DNA from: Pseudoxanthomonas sp.
GTDB lineage: Bacteria; Pseudomonadota; Gammaproteobacteria; Xanthomonadales; Xanthomonadaceae
NCBI RefSeq assembly: GCF_035999195.1
Contig: NZ_DASYGY010000004.1
Span: 186,001-250,000, forward strand
DNA length: 64,000 nucleotides
Direction: 5' to 3'
The position numbers and the translations under genes are program-made. Below the pieces are notes generated by a model. It saw only the letters and a program-made list of their open reading frames with translations, had not been told where the DNA came from and did not search any database. The number at the start of each line of letters is the position of its first letter. The stretch's first letter is position 1. Positions 43,001-50,848 of the stretch are shown here, in pieces.

Positions 43001-43091
43001 CATCCTGCACGTTCCCGCCGACGTCGCGTATCGCGCCGGACCGCCGGTCGCACGCTGGTGGCAGCGATGGGGCTGGAGGCGGCCCTTGTAG
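40035..43091 (+). CDS. beta-propeller (reg_prop/Y_Y_Y) sensor histidine kinase
   Basis: 1018 residues from TTG 40035 (AAGGGGG nearby). Signal peptide ends near AQLAHA-LDP. About 14 propeller strands with recurrent DGxLWxAT/GL motifs (about 45-650), a Y_Y_Y domain (about 675-745), a membrane helix (PWFVVLCVAGGVSLLWIAYLL, about 757-777) and a HisKA_3 region with His807 in RERIARELHDTLLQSVQG. HATPase follows. Periplasmic sensing of unknown ligand, cytoplasmic kinase of the NarX/LuxR class; partner is the LuxR regulator upstream. Confidence 0.9.
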   Translation: MASACSRHDGRAGSGRGSRAWLAGLCLLLCAQLAHALDPQRQIAQFHHTAWTVKQGAPGQVTALAQTADGYLWLATQVGLFRFDGVRFERYEPQGQQAFPATSISTLHATADGGLWIGFRYGAVSFLRDDRLIHYGEAQGLPTSTVFRFAQGHDGRLWAATFSGLVYLHEGRWYRAEREWRVPGTQARTVFTDRDGTLWVATDAGIARLRKGMQTFETLDIHVGRISQIAQAPDGGLWIAENEGGVRQLPLDGAVATRSLSAPSAGLLFDRDGTLWATTMGEGVHRLAQPLRRVVANDEVGFERFRQDDGLSADYLLPVLEDREGTLWVGSSRGLDRFRHTNVIPAMLPDGAQDFALVADPDGTLLVGSRNRPLLRLEGAHWRDVDLPPPLTAAHRDRDGTVWLGGPGGLWRWREGRATAVTPLPVSGYSGVQAIARDADGVLWVSLNTPGIHRLAEGRWQQVRGRTGLPPGSSPLALLSAADGALWMGYARNQIAVMRGETVQAIGTAHGLRVGNVTALVEGRDGIWIGGERGLARYATGRLHSLRPLADSPFRGISGIIETRAGDLWLNGAQGVLHVRASDVPRLFDAGADAPAYERFDFLDGLPGVPAQFRPIPTAAEGRDGTLWFATTSGVVAIDPAALRRNRLPPPVAVLSLTADDRVHRAQGEAVQLPPGTRNLQVAYTALSLSIPERVRFRYRLKGHDDGWQDAGTRRTAFYNDPGPGRYVFQVIAANDDGVWNSVGASLPIVIAPRYYQTPWFVVLCVAGGVSLLWIAYLLRLRHVSVQIRDRLQERHRERERIARELHDTLLQSVQGLILRFHAVAESLGRDAPTHAAMERVLQRADDVMGEARGRVLDLRAHPPGDLPDMLADLGGELAPDYAVDVRMVVDGSARTLDPLVCDEVYRIAREAVLNALQHAHAGHVVLELVYEPGRLTVRIRDDGVGLPQEVLRSGGRSGHWGLSGMRERAERIGATLDLKADRGKGTDVILHVPADVAYRAGPPVARWWQRWGWRRPL

Positions 43092-43230
43092 TCCGGTGAT
43101 GATCCGTGGAGCGTGGTCACGCAGGAGGCCGGACGGCGAAGCACGGCGGTGCGATATCGACCGGCCACCGCGCTGAGGGAGTAGATCCGGGCGTGGGAGC
43201 CGTCCGTCGAATCCTCGTGCCTGTGGCCGC

Positions 43231-43258
43231 TTGACTCTCCGGGTCGCAGGCGTAGCAT
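43231..43258 (+). promoter_or_regulatory. candidate sigma-70 promoter of nadM-nadV
   Basis: TTGACT (43231-43236) and TAGCAT (43253-43258) are separated by 16 bases, 55 bases before the nadM ATG. Both hexamers match well (five of six and four of six). No operator was recognised. Confidence 0.55.
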
Positions 43259-43312
43259 TCCCGTCAGCCGAGGGACAGACCCGAGGCACGCACAACGACA
43301 TGAGGGATTCTC

Positions 43313-44362
43313 ATGGAATACGACTATCTGGTCTTTATCGGGCGTTTCGAGCCCTTCCACAACGGCCATGCCGCCGTTGCCCGCCTCGCACTGAGCCGGG
43401 CCAGCAAGCTGATCTTCCTGGTCGGCTCCGCCGATACCCCCCGCAGCCTCCGCAATCCCTGGACCGTGGCCGAGCGCGCCGTGATGATCCAGGCGGCCCT
43501 CGATGGATCGACCGACCGCCTGCTGATCAGGCCGCTGCGCGATCATCTCTACAACGAGGCCCAGTGGATCGCCGGCGTCCAGCGCACCGTGGCCGAGGCG
43601 ATCCGCACCGACGGCGGCGATGCCGGCGCCAGGGTGGGCCTGGTGGGCATGGACAAGGATGCCTCCAGCTACTACCTGCGCGAGTTTCCGCAGTGGCCGC
43701 TGGTGGATGTGCAGCACACGGAAACCCTGTCGGCCACCGAGCTGCGTCGTTACCTGTTCGAGGCGGGCACCATCGATTTCCACGGTGCATTGCTGATGCT
43801 GCGGGGGAACGTTCCCGCACCGGTGTACGACATGCTGGAAGCCTTCCGGAAGAGTTCGCCGTCCTACGGCCAGCTGGTGGCCGAGTACCAGTTCATCGAG
43901 CAGTACAAGGCGGCATGGAAGGACGCTCCCTACGCGCCCACGTTCGTCACCACCGACGCAGTGGTGGTGCATTCGGGCCACGTGCTGCTCGTGCGTCGTC
44001 GCGCCGCGCCCGGCAAGGGCCTGTGGGCGCTGCCGGGTGGCTTCGTGGGCCAGAACGAGGGCCTGCTGGACGCCTGCCTGCGCGAACTGCGCGAGGAGAC
44101 GCGCCTCAGGATTCCGGTCCCCGTACTCAAAGGATCGTTGAAGGGCCAGCACGTGTTCGACCACCCGGAGCGCAGCCAGCGCGGCCGCACCATCACCCAC
44201 GCCTTCCACTTCGATTTTCCCGCCGGAGAACTGCCGGAGGTGCGGGGGGGCGACGATGCCGACAGGGCCCGCTGGATCCCGGTCAGCGAAGCGCTGGAGA
44301 TGGGGCCCAAGCTGTTCGAGGACCATCTGCACATCCTCGAGTTCTTCCTGGGCCGGGGCTGA
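43313..44362 (+). CDS. nadM: bifunctional NMN adenylyltransferase/Nudix hydrolase (NadM-Nudix)
   Basis: 349 residues. N-terminal nucleotidyltransferase with GRFEPFHNGH and the late motif ETLSATELRRYLF, then a Nudix domain (about 205-345) with GGFVGQNEGLLDACLRELRE. The first makes NAD from NMN and ATP, the second cleaves ADP-ribose-type products, as in Synechocystis slr0787. GAGGGA site six bases before the ATG. Followed 62 bases later by nadV, giving nicotinamide to NAD in two steps. Confidence 0.93.
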   Translation: MEYDYLVFIGRFEPFHNGHAAVARLALSRASKLIFLVGSADTPRSLRNPWTVAERAVMIQAALDGSTDRLLIRPLRDHLYNEAQWIAGVQRTVAEAIRTDGGDAGARVGLVGMDKDASSYYLREFPQWPLVDVQHTETLSATELRRYLFEAGTIDFHGALLMLRGNVPAPVYDMLEAFRKSSPSYGQLVAEYQFIEQYKAAWKDAPYAPTFVTTDAVVVHSGHVLLVRRRAAPGKGLWALPGGFVGQNEGLLDACLRELREETRLRIPVPVLKGSLKGQHVFDHPERSQRGRTITHAFHFDFPAGELPEVRGGDDADRARWIPVSEALEMGPKLFEDHLHILEFFLGRG

Positions 44363-44424
44363 TCCCGACCCTGCCTGCCGGCGGACAGACCGCCGGCTTC
44401 ACCCGACGCGAAGGAGCTTCCGTC

Positions 44425-45849
44425 ATGCAATGCCTCAACAATCTTCTCCTCAATACCGACAGCTACAAGGCCAGCCACTGGCTGCAGTATCCGCCCGGCA
44501 CCGACGCCACGTTCTTCTACGTGGAATCGCGCGGCGGCACCTACGACCGCACCGTGTTCTTCGGTTTGCAGGCCATCCTGAAGGAGTATCTGGCCAAACC
44601 GATCACCCACGCGGACGTGGATGAAGCGCGCGACCTGTTCGCCGCCCACGGTGAGCCGTTCAACGAGACCGGCTGGCGATACATCGTCGATCGCCACGAC
44701 GGCCTGATGCCGATCCGCATCCGCGCCGTTCCCGAGGGGACCGTGGTGCCGACGCACAACGCGCTGATGACCATCGAATCCACCGACCCCCGGGCCTACT
44801 GGGTGCCGTCCTATCTGGAGACCATGCTGCTGCGCATCTGGTATCCGGTGACCGTGGCGACCATCAGCTGGCATGCCAAGCAGACCCTCCGCCAGTTCCT
44901 GGAACGCACCAGCGACGACCCCGAGGGCCAGTTGCCGTTCAAGCTGCACGATTTCGGCAGCCGCGGCGTCTCCAGCGTGGAGTCGGCGGCCATCGGCGGC
45001 GCGGCGCATCTGGTCAACTTCCTGGGCACCGATACGGTGTCCGGCCTGCAGCTGGCCAAGGCCCATTACCACGAGCCCATGGCGGGTTATTCCATCCCGG
45101 CGGCCGAACACAGCACGATCACCAGCTGGGGCCGGGAGCACGAAGTGCAGGCCTATCGCAACATGCTGACGCAGTTCGCCAAACCCGGCGCCATCGTGGC
45201 GGTCGTATCCGACAGCTACGACATCTACCACGCCATCAGGGAGCACTGGGGAAAGACGCTGCGGCAGGACGTGATCGACTCCGGCGCCACCGTGGTGATC
45301 CGGCCCGATTCCGGCGATCCGGTGGCCGTGGTCCATCAGTGCCTCGAACTGCTGGACGAGGCGTTCGGCCATACGGTCAACGGCAAGGGTTACAAGGTGC
45401 TCAATCACGTCCGGGTGATCCAGAGCGACGGCATCAACCCGACCAGCATCCGCGCCATCCTCGAGCGCATCACCAGTGCCGGCTATGCCACCGACAACGT
45501 CGCCTTCGGCATGGGGGGTGCCCTGTTGCAGCGACTGGATCGCGATACCCAGAAGTTCGCGCTGAAATGCTCGGCGGCCCGCGTCGATGGCCGCTGGATC
45601 GATGTCTACAAGGACCCGGTGACGGACAAGGGCAAGCAGAGCAAGCGTGGACGCATGACCCTGCTCCGGCATCGCGAGTACGGCACCTTCCGCACGGTGC
45701 CGGTAGCGGTCGATGCCGCATCGCTGGCCGAGGTCGAGAAGCCGCAGGGTTTCGATGATGCGATGGTCACGATCTGGGAGGACGGCAGGTTCCTCCACGA
45801 CGACAGGTTCGCCGACATCCGCGCCCGAGCCGACGCCGCCCGGCTTTGA
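44425..45849 (+). CDS. nadV: nicotinamide phosphoribosyltransferase NadV (NAMPT)
   Basis: 474 residues, start ATG at 44425 with AAGGAG eight bases upstream. Motifs of the NAMPT class: LNTDSYKASHW near the start, HDFGSRGVSS (Asp that favours nicotinamide), RPDSGDP and GGALLQRLDRDTQKFALKCS. Makes NMN from nicotinamide and PRPP. Partner of NadM upstream, typical of the nadV-nadM salvage pair. Ordinary NAPRTase is excluded by the Nam-type motifs. Confidence 0.94.
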   Translation: MQCLNNLLLNTDSYKASHWLQYPPGTDATFFYVESRGGTYDRTVFFGLQAILKEYLAKPITHADVDEARDLFAAHGEPFNETGWRYIVDRHDGLMPIRIRAVPEGTVVPTHNALMTIESTDPRAYWVPSYLETMLLRIWYPVTVATISWHAKQTLRQFLERTSDDPEGQLPFKLHDFGSRGVSSVESAAIGGAAHLVNFLGTDTVSGLQLAKAHYHEPMAGYSIPAAEHSTITSWGREHEVQAYRNMLTQFAKPGAIVAVVSDSYDIYHAIREHWGKTLRQDVIDSGATVVIRPDSGDPVAVVHQCLELLDEAFGHTVNGKGYKVLNHVRVIQSDGINPTSIRAILERITSAGYATDNVAFGMGGALLQRLDRDTQKFALKCSAARVDGRWIDVYKDPVTDKGKQSKRGRMTLLRHREYGTFRTVPVAVDAASLAEVEKPQGFDDAMVTIWEDGRFLHDDRFADIRARADAARL

Positions 45850-45910
45850 CGCGCGGCGTCGGGAGGCTGGCGGAGGGCATGCGCGTTGACACCGTTCCGG
45901 TGCCGCGCGA

Positions 45911-47296
45911 TCAGCTCCGGCGCATCAGGATCATCTTCTCCTGCGTCATGTCGCGCATGGTGTAGGGGATACCGCCGGTGCCGTAGCCGGATTCGCGGCG
46001 ACCGGCGAACGGCATCCAGTCGGTGCGGAAGGCGGTGGGATCGTTGATCATCACCGCCGATGCGTCCAGGCGGTTGGCCGCGCGCATGGCGATATCGATG
46101 TCCTGGGCGAAGATGCTGGCCTGGAACGCGGTCGGCAAGGCGTTGGCGCGGGCGATCGCGTTGTCTAGATCGGCGTAGCGGTACACCACGACCACGGGAC
46201 CGAACACCTCCAGCCGCGACACGCGCGCATCGGCGGCGGGGTCCAGCAGCACCGTCGGCTGCAGTGTGGTCTCCGACAGGCGGGTGCCGCCGGTGGCGAG
46301 CGTGGCGCCGCCGTCGACGGCATCCTCGATCCATTCCGCCACCCGGTCGGCCTCGCGCGGCAGGATCAGTGGGCCGACCTCGGTGTCCTCCCGCGTGGGA
46401 TCGCCGGTACGCAGGCGTTCGACGCGTTCGATCACCCGCTGGCTGAAGTCGTCGGCGATGTCGCGGTGCACGTAGATGCGCTGCGTCGACACGCAGACCT
46501 GGCCGGCATGGTAGTAACCGCCCTTCACGATCGGCTCGATGATCCTGTCGAGATCGGCGCTGCGGTCGACGATGGCCGGCGCCGCGCCGCCATGCTCCAG
46601 CGCAGAACGCGCGCCATGCGCGAGCTTGGCATGCAACGACCAGCCGACCCGCGCCGAGCCGATGAAGCTCAGGAAGGCGACGCGCCGGTCGGTGGCCAGC
46701 TGTTCGGCCAGTTCGTTGCCTTCCGGCACGAAGCTCTGGCACCAGGGCTCGGGCAGGCCGGCCTCGCGCACCATCGCGACGAACTCGAGGCAGGACAGCG
46801 GCGTGGTGCCCGCGGGCTTGACGATGACCGGGCAGCCGACCGCGATGGCGGGCGCGACCTGGTGCACGATGAGGTTCAGCGGATGATTGAACGCCGAGAT
46901 CGCCGCCACGATGCCGATCGGCTCCTTGGTGGTGAACGCCCAGCGGTTCTCCGCGGCGGCGGACAGGCCCATCGGGATTTCCCGGCCCGCGAAGGTGCGC
47001 AGCTCGTCGGCCGCATTGTGCACGCCGTCGATGGCGCGCGTGGTCTCGACGATGGCGTCGGCCAGCGGCTTGCCGCCCTCGCGCGCGATCTGCAGCGCCA
47101 GGTGGTCGCGCCTGCCTTCCATCAGCGCGGCCAGCCTGCGGAGGATGGCCACGCGTTGATGCGGCTTGAGCCAGCCGTCGCGATCCCGGAAGACGCGCTC
47201 GGCGGCCTGCAACTTGCGCTCGAGCGCGGCGGCATCGTCGACGCCGATCTCGGCGATGGGGGTGCGGTCGAACGCCTGTACGACGGTCAGCATCAT
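45911..47296 (-). CDS. NAD(P)-dependent aldehyde dehydrogenase
   Basis: 461 residues. AFNHPLNLIVHQVAPAIAVG and KPAGTTPLSC (coenzyme loop), LEHGGAAPAIV (general base Glu in an unusual EHGG context) and GQVCVSTQ (nucleophile Cys). The tail TRDMTQEKMILMR resembles phosphonoacetaldehyde/lactaldehyde/GAPN-type ALDHs. AGGGA site precedes the ATG at 47296. It follows the acetolactate-synthase-like gene by 44 bases, a conserved-looking pair whose pathway is unknown. Confidence 0.9.
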   Translation of the reverse strand: MMLTVVQAFDRTPIAEIGVDDAAALERKLQAAERVFRDRDGWLKPHQRVAILRRLAALMEGRRDHLALQIAREGGKPLADAIVETTRAIDGVHNAADELRTFAGREIPMGLSAAAENRWAFTTKEPIGIVAAISAFNHPLNLIVHQVAPAIAVGCPVIVKPAGTTPLSCLEFVAMVREAGLPEPWCQSFVPEGNELAEQLATDRRVAFLSFIGSARVGWSLHAKLAHGARSALEHGGAAPAIVDRSADLDRIIEPIVKGGYYHAGQVCVSTQRIYVHRDIADDFSQRVIERVERLRTGDPTREDTEVGPLILPREADRVAEWIEDAVDGGATLATGGTRLSETTLQPTVLLDPAADARVSRLEVFGPVVVVYRYADLDNAIARANALPTAFQASIFAQDIDIAMRAANRLDASAVMINDPTAFRTDWMPFAGRRESGYGTGGIPYTMRDMTQEKMILMRRS

Positions 47297-47340
47297 CGGT
47301 TCCCTGTAGGTGCGGGAAGAACGCGCTTGGCCCGGGCCAC

Positions 47341-48996
47341 TTACGAACATTCCACGTCGGGCGTCCGGTTGCGCAGTTCGTCGACCAGCACGCGGGTGTT
47401 CTCGGAGTAGTCGATCGGTACGTCGACCAGATGGACACCGCCGCCGGTGAAGGCGGCTTCGAGTATCGGCACGAGATCTTCGACGGCCGTCACCCGCGAT
47501 CCCTTCGCACCATAGGCCTGCGCATAGCGCACGAAATCCGGATTGCCGAAGCGCATGCCGAAATCCTCGAAGCCATCCACCGCCTGTTTCCAGCGGATCA
47601 TGCCGTAGGCGCTGTCGTTGAGGATGACCACCACCAGGTTCAGGCCCAGACGCACGGCGGTTTCCATCTCCTGCGAATTCATCATGAAGCCGCCATCGCC
47701 ACAGACCGCCATCACGCGGCGTTGCGGATGCAGCATCGCCGCCATCATGGCCGAGGGCAGGCCGGCACCCATCGTGGCCAGCGCGTTGTCCAGCAGCAGT
47801 GTGTTGGCCACATGCGTACGGTAGTTGCGGGCGAACCAGATCTTGTACATGCCATTGTCGAGGCAGACGATGCCGTCGTCCGGCATGACCTTGCGCACGT
47901 CGTGGACCAGGCGCTGCGGCGTGACCGGGAAGCGGTCTTCCTCCGCGCGGTCGTTGAGGCGGGCGAGGATCTTCTGCCGCAGTTCGATCATGCCCTCGTC
48001 GACGATCAGCCGGCCGTCGAGCCGTTCGGCGAGCCCCTCGACGGAGGTGCCGATATCGCCGATGACTTCGATGTCGGGGTGGTAGACCTGTTCGACCGTG
48101 GCGGACTGGTAGCCCACATGGATGACCTGCGGTCCGCCGCTGTGCTTCATCAGGAACGGCGGCTTCTCGACCGTGTCGTGGCCGATGGCGATGATCAGGT
48201 CGGCGCGCGCGACGGCTTCGTGGACGTAGTCGCCTTCGGAGAGCGCCGCCGTGCCCAGGTAGAGGTTGGAGCCGCCGGTGACCGCGCCCTTGCCCATCTG
48301 GGTGTTGAAGAACGGAAGCCGCGTGCGCGCCACGAAGGTCGACAGCGCCCCGGTCAGCCACGGCCGGCTGCCGGCGGCGCCGATCATCACCAGCGGCCGC
48401 TTCGCGGCAAGGATCGCCTGCGCCGCGCGGTCGAGTGCGGCAGGCGCGGCGAGCGGGCGCTCGATCGGGTGGACGGGAATCAGCGCCGCGTTGTCGACCT
48501 CCTCGGCGGCGATGTCCTCCGGCAGTTCCAGATGCACCGGACCCGGGCGCTCCTCCATGGCCACGCGGAACGCGTCGCGCACGAGGGAAGGGATGGCGGC
48601 CGCACTGACGATCTGGCGCGTCATCTTCGTCAGTGGCTTCATCGACGCGACGATGTCGACGATCTGGAAGCGCGCCTGCTTGGCGCTCATCACCGCCTTC
48701 TGCCCGGTGATGAGGATCATCGGCATGGCGCCCAGGTGCGCGTACGCGGCGCCGGTCGAGAAATTCAGCGCGCCCGGACCCAGGGTCGCCAGGCAGACGC
48801 CGGGCCGGCCGGTGAGCCGCCCATGCGTCGCCGCCATGAAAGCGGCGGCCTGCTCGTGCCGCGTCAGCACCAGTTCGATACGCGAGGTCCGCAGCGCTTC
48901 CAGGAAATCGAGGTTCTCCTCGCCCGGCACGCCGAAGATGCGGTCCACGCCCTCGTTCTCCAGCGCGTCGACCAATAATGTGGCGCCATTGCGCAT
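47341..48996 (-). CDS. acetolactate-synthase-like ThDP enzyme
   Basis: 551 residues. N-terminal ThDP Glu in LTRHEQAAAFMA, central domain, C-terminal ThDP/Mg motif GDGGFMMNSQEMETAV ending in NDSAYGMI. The start at 48996 has GAGGA seven or eight bases upstream. Most like the catabolic AlsS/acetolactate synthase or related carboligases; no small regulatory subunit gene is near, which argues against biosynthetic IlvB. It pairs with the ALDH downstream. Confidence 0.85.
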   Translation of the reverse strand: MRNGATLLVDALENEGVDRIFGVPGEENLDFLEALRTSRIELVLTRHEQAAAFMAATHGRLTGRPGVCLATLGPGALNFSTGAAYAHLGAMPMILITGQKAVMSAKQARFQIVDIVASMKPLTKMTRQIVSAAAIPSLVRDAFRVAMEERPGPVHLELPEDIAAEEVDNAALIPVHPIERPLAAPAALDRAAQAILAAKRPLVMIGAAGSRPWLTGALSTFVARTRLPFFNTQMGKGAVTGGSNLYLGTAALSEGDYVHEAVARADLIIAIGHDTVEKPPFLMKHSGGPQVIHVGYQSATVEQVYHPDIEVIGDIGTSVEGLAERLDGRLIVDEGMIELRQKILARLNDRAEEDRFPVTPQRLVHDVRKVMPDDGIVCLDNGMYKIWFARNYRTHVANTLLLDNALATMGAGLPSAMMAAMLHPQRRVMAVCGDGGFMMNSQEMETAVRLGLNLVVVILNDSAYGMIRWKQAVDGFEDFGMRFGNPDFVRYAQAYGAKGSRVTAVEDLVPILEAAFTGGGVHLVDVPIDYSENTRVLVDELRNRTPDVECS

Positions 48997-49055
48997 CGTG
49001 CGGATCCTCAAGGCGGTGGAAGGGATGGAGCGGCATGTATGCGATGCGTCGAGGA

Positions 49056-49071
49056 GTCTAGCTAGCGAGAC
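49056..49071. promoter_or_regulatory. imperfect palindrome upstream of the acetolactate-synthase-like gene
   Basis: GTCTaGCTAGCgAGAC is a palindrome at 14 of 16 positions, 60-75 bases before the start codon. A LacI, TetR or LysR-type operator is possible. No regulator gene is adjacent. Confidence 0.45.
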
Positions 49072-49603
49072 GTTAAAGGCATGGGTGTAGTGTCCCCGGT
49101 CGCTGTGAGCAACGATGGTCGCACTGTTCGTCTGGTGTCCAAGTCGCCGCTCGCGAAGAACTCGCGCGGCGTGCATACGTGCCGCCGTCGCCATTCGACG
49201 CGTTTCTGGGGTACGCCACGCAAGCGTGCGACGAGCATCGCCGGGCGTGTTGCGCGCGGGACGGTCCGGTCCCGTGTCCCGGGCGATGATCTTGGAGCCG
49301 ATCTCGCAGGCCTCATGGAGCATCAGGTGCCCAGCAGCTCCAGCGTACGACGCCTTCCGTGTCTCCGATGGCACACCCGGGTCAGGACACTGCGCAGCCG
49401 CGTGTTGCTTGGGATCGTCGACGCGATCCTGATGCTGGCTGTCGCGACCACCAGCCTGGCTCTAACCTGCGTGGCAGAGGCAGGGTTCACAGAAGCGGGA
49501 AGACGGCCGGAAAGAACGTGGCCATCGTCCGACGCATTGCCTCGCCCCCGAAGTGTCGAGTGAGCCAACGCGCGCTGCTCCAACAGCCCGAATCGCAGCC
49601 AAC
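49072..49603. other. 532 bases without a supported gene
   Basis: Between the palindrome and the tRNA terminator nothing convincing is seen. A plus-strand frame at 49081-49563 has no recognisable domain, no ribosome site and untypical composition. No repeats or tRNAs are visible. Confidence 0.5.
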
Positions 49604-49626
49604 AAAAAACCCGCCTCGCGGCGGGT
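49604..49626 (-). terminator. intrinsic terminator of tRNA-Met
   Basis: Stem ACCCGCC / GGCGGGT with TCGC loop (49609-49626), followed on the minus strand by a run of six T (49609-49604). It lies 33 bases past the tRNA 3' end. Classical Rho-independent form. Confidence 0.85.
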
Positions 49627-49658
49627 CTCTTTCAACGCGTTGATTCCGCTCGGGAATC

Positions 49659-49735
49659 TGGTGGCTATGGGTGGACTCGAACCACCGACCCCAGCATTAT
49701 GAGTGCTGTGCTCTAACCGGCTGAGCTACATAGCC
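49659..49735 (-). tRNA. tRNA-Met (CAT), elongator type
   Basis: 77 bases including encoded CCA. Cloverleaf with acceptor GGCTATG/CATAGCC, D arm, anticodon loop CTCATAA (CAT at 49701-49699), variable loop and T arm with GGTTCGAGTCC. It lacks the C1-A72 mismatch of initiators, so it is elongator Met; a lysidine-Ile tRNA is less likely from the stem. Confidence 0.93.
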
Positions 49736-49748
49736 GCGTGAACCGCGT

Positions 49749-49777
49749 ATTCTTCATTTCGACCCCCTGCCTGTCAA
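49749..49777 (-). promoter_or_regulatory. promoter of tRNA-Met
   Basis: TTGACA (49777-49772), 17-base spacer and AAGAAT (49754-49749) on the minus strand. The start would fall about seven bases before the tRNA 5' end. The GC-rich bases between -10 and start are as expected for growth-rate-regulated stable RNA. Confidence 0.75.
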
Positions 49778-49851
49778 GCCATGGCCCCGCGCTTGTCGCA
49801 TCCGGCGGGGCGTGGCAGAGTCCGGGACAGTAGATTTATGGAGTCCGCATC

Positions 49852-50448
49852 GTGATCGATCCGGACGGCTACCGACCCAATGTCGGTATCGTGTTGATGC
49901 GGCCGGATGGCCGGGTGTTCTGGGCGCGACGGGTGCGCCGGGACGGCTGGCAGTTTCCGCAGGGCGGCATGAACACGGACGAGACCCCGGTCGAGGCCAT
50001 GTACCGCGAGTTGCGCGAAGAAACCGGCCTGTTGCCCGAACATGTCGAAGTGTTGGGCGTCACGCCCGGTTGGCTGCGCTACCGCCTGCCGCCGCGTGCG
50101 ATCCGGCGCAACGAGCGCCAGGTGTGCATCGGCCAGAAGCAGGTGTGGTTCCTGCTGCGCTTGGTGGGCGACGAAGCCCACCTGCGCCTCGACATGACCG
50201 AGAGTCCCGAGTTCGACCACTGGCGCTGGGTCGACTTCTGGTACCCGCTCGACCATGTCGTGATCTTCAAGCGCCGCGTGTACGCCAGCGCGCTGGCGCA
50301 CCTTGCCACCTTCGCGCGTACCGCCGCCGGTCCCCAGGCGGTCCCCCCGCAGATGCCGGCGTCGCGACCGAGCGACGTGGCGCGCCGTCGTGGCCGCGAT
50401 CAACCGCCGCGTAAACGGGGCGGGGCCGGCGAATCCGCCAAGAATTGA
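49852..50448 (+). CDS. rppH: RNA pyrophosphohydrolase RppH
   Basis: 198 residues from GTG 49852 (GGAG nine bases upstream). MIDPDGYRPNVGIVL at the N-terminus, Nudix box GGMNTDETPVEAMYRELREE and the W(F/Y)L region WFLLRLVGDEAHL. Removes pyrophosphate from 5'-triphosphate mRNA to start decay. A basic C-terminal tail (about 165-198) may contact RNA. Ends at the bfd promoter/Fur box. Confidence 0.95.
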   Translation: MIDPDGYRPNVGIVLMRPDGRVFWARRVRRDGWQFPQGGMNTDETPVEAMYRELREETGLLPEHVEVLGVTPGWLRYRLPPRAIRRNERQVCIGQKQVWFLLRLVGDEAHLRLDMTESPEFDHWRWVDFWYPLDHVVIFKRRVYASALAHLATFARTAAGPQAVPPQMPASRPSDVARRRGRDQPPRKRGGAGESAKN

Positions 50449-50473
50449 CAATCATTCTCATTCCGGGTGAAAT
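50445..50473 (+). promoter_or_regulatory. Fur-repressed promoter of bfd
   Basis: TTGACA (50445-50450), 17-base spacer, TGAAAT (50468-50473). TGACAATCATTCTCA (50446-50460) overlaps it; its reverse complement matches the 7-1-7 Fur consensus tgAtAATnATTaTCA at 13 of 15 positions. The start point would fall near 50480, which selects the GTG at 50517 as bfd start. Confidence 0.8.
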
Positions 50474-50516
50474 GTCCCCCGGGCCGTTCCGCGCCCGCCG
50501 CATCTCCCTCGCTTCC

Positions 50517-50729
50517 GTGTACGTCTGCATCTGCAACGGTATCACCGACCACCAGATCCGCGAAGCGGCCGCCGCCGGCTGCTCGAGCATGGCCGAGCTG
50601 ACGATGCGCACCGGTGCCGGCGCGAATTGCGGCAGCTGCCTGGAGATGGCGATGGACGTGCTGCAGGCGGCGCAACCCGCGCCCCGCGAGTCACTGTTTC
50701 CGATCGTCACGCTGTCGCACGCGGCCTGA
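50517..50729 (+). CDS. bfd: bacterioferritin-associated ferredoxin Bfd
   Basis: 70 residues from GTG 50517. Cysteine pattern CIC near the N-terminus and CGSC (NCGSCL) with an ITD-HQIREA helix match Bfd, the 2Fe-2S protein that reduces bacterioferritin to release iron. The upstream in-frame ATG at 50472 lies within the promoter and is not used. Fur box upstream shows iron repression; bfr follows 119 bases later. Confidence 0.92.
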   Translation: MYVCICNGITDHQIREAAAAGCSSMAELTMRTGAGANCGSCLEMAMDVLQAAQPAPRESLFPIVTLSHAA

Positions 50730-50848
50730 CCTCGCACTCGCCGCCTGTCCACGGCGGCCCCTCCCGCAGAATGATCACGATTCGCGTTCCGGCACGGTGC
50801 GTGCGCGCCGGCTAACCTTTGCCATCCTTCCGCCCACGGAGCATGGCC

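Noticed and set aside
40107..43301. 1064-residue minus-strand open frame
   Set aside because: Antisense to the propeller kinase, no domain and no ribosome site; the high third-position GC keeps the frame open.
49081..49563. 160-residue plus-strand frame in the gene-poor stretch
   Set aside because: No ribosome site, no recognisable domain and untypical codon use.
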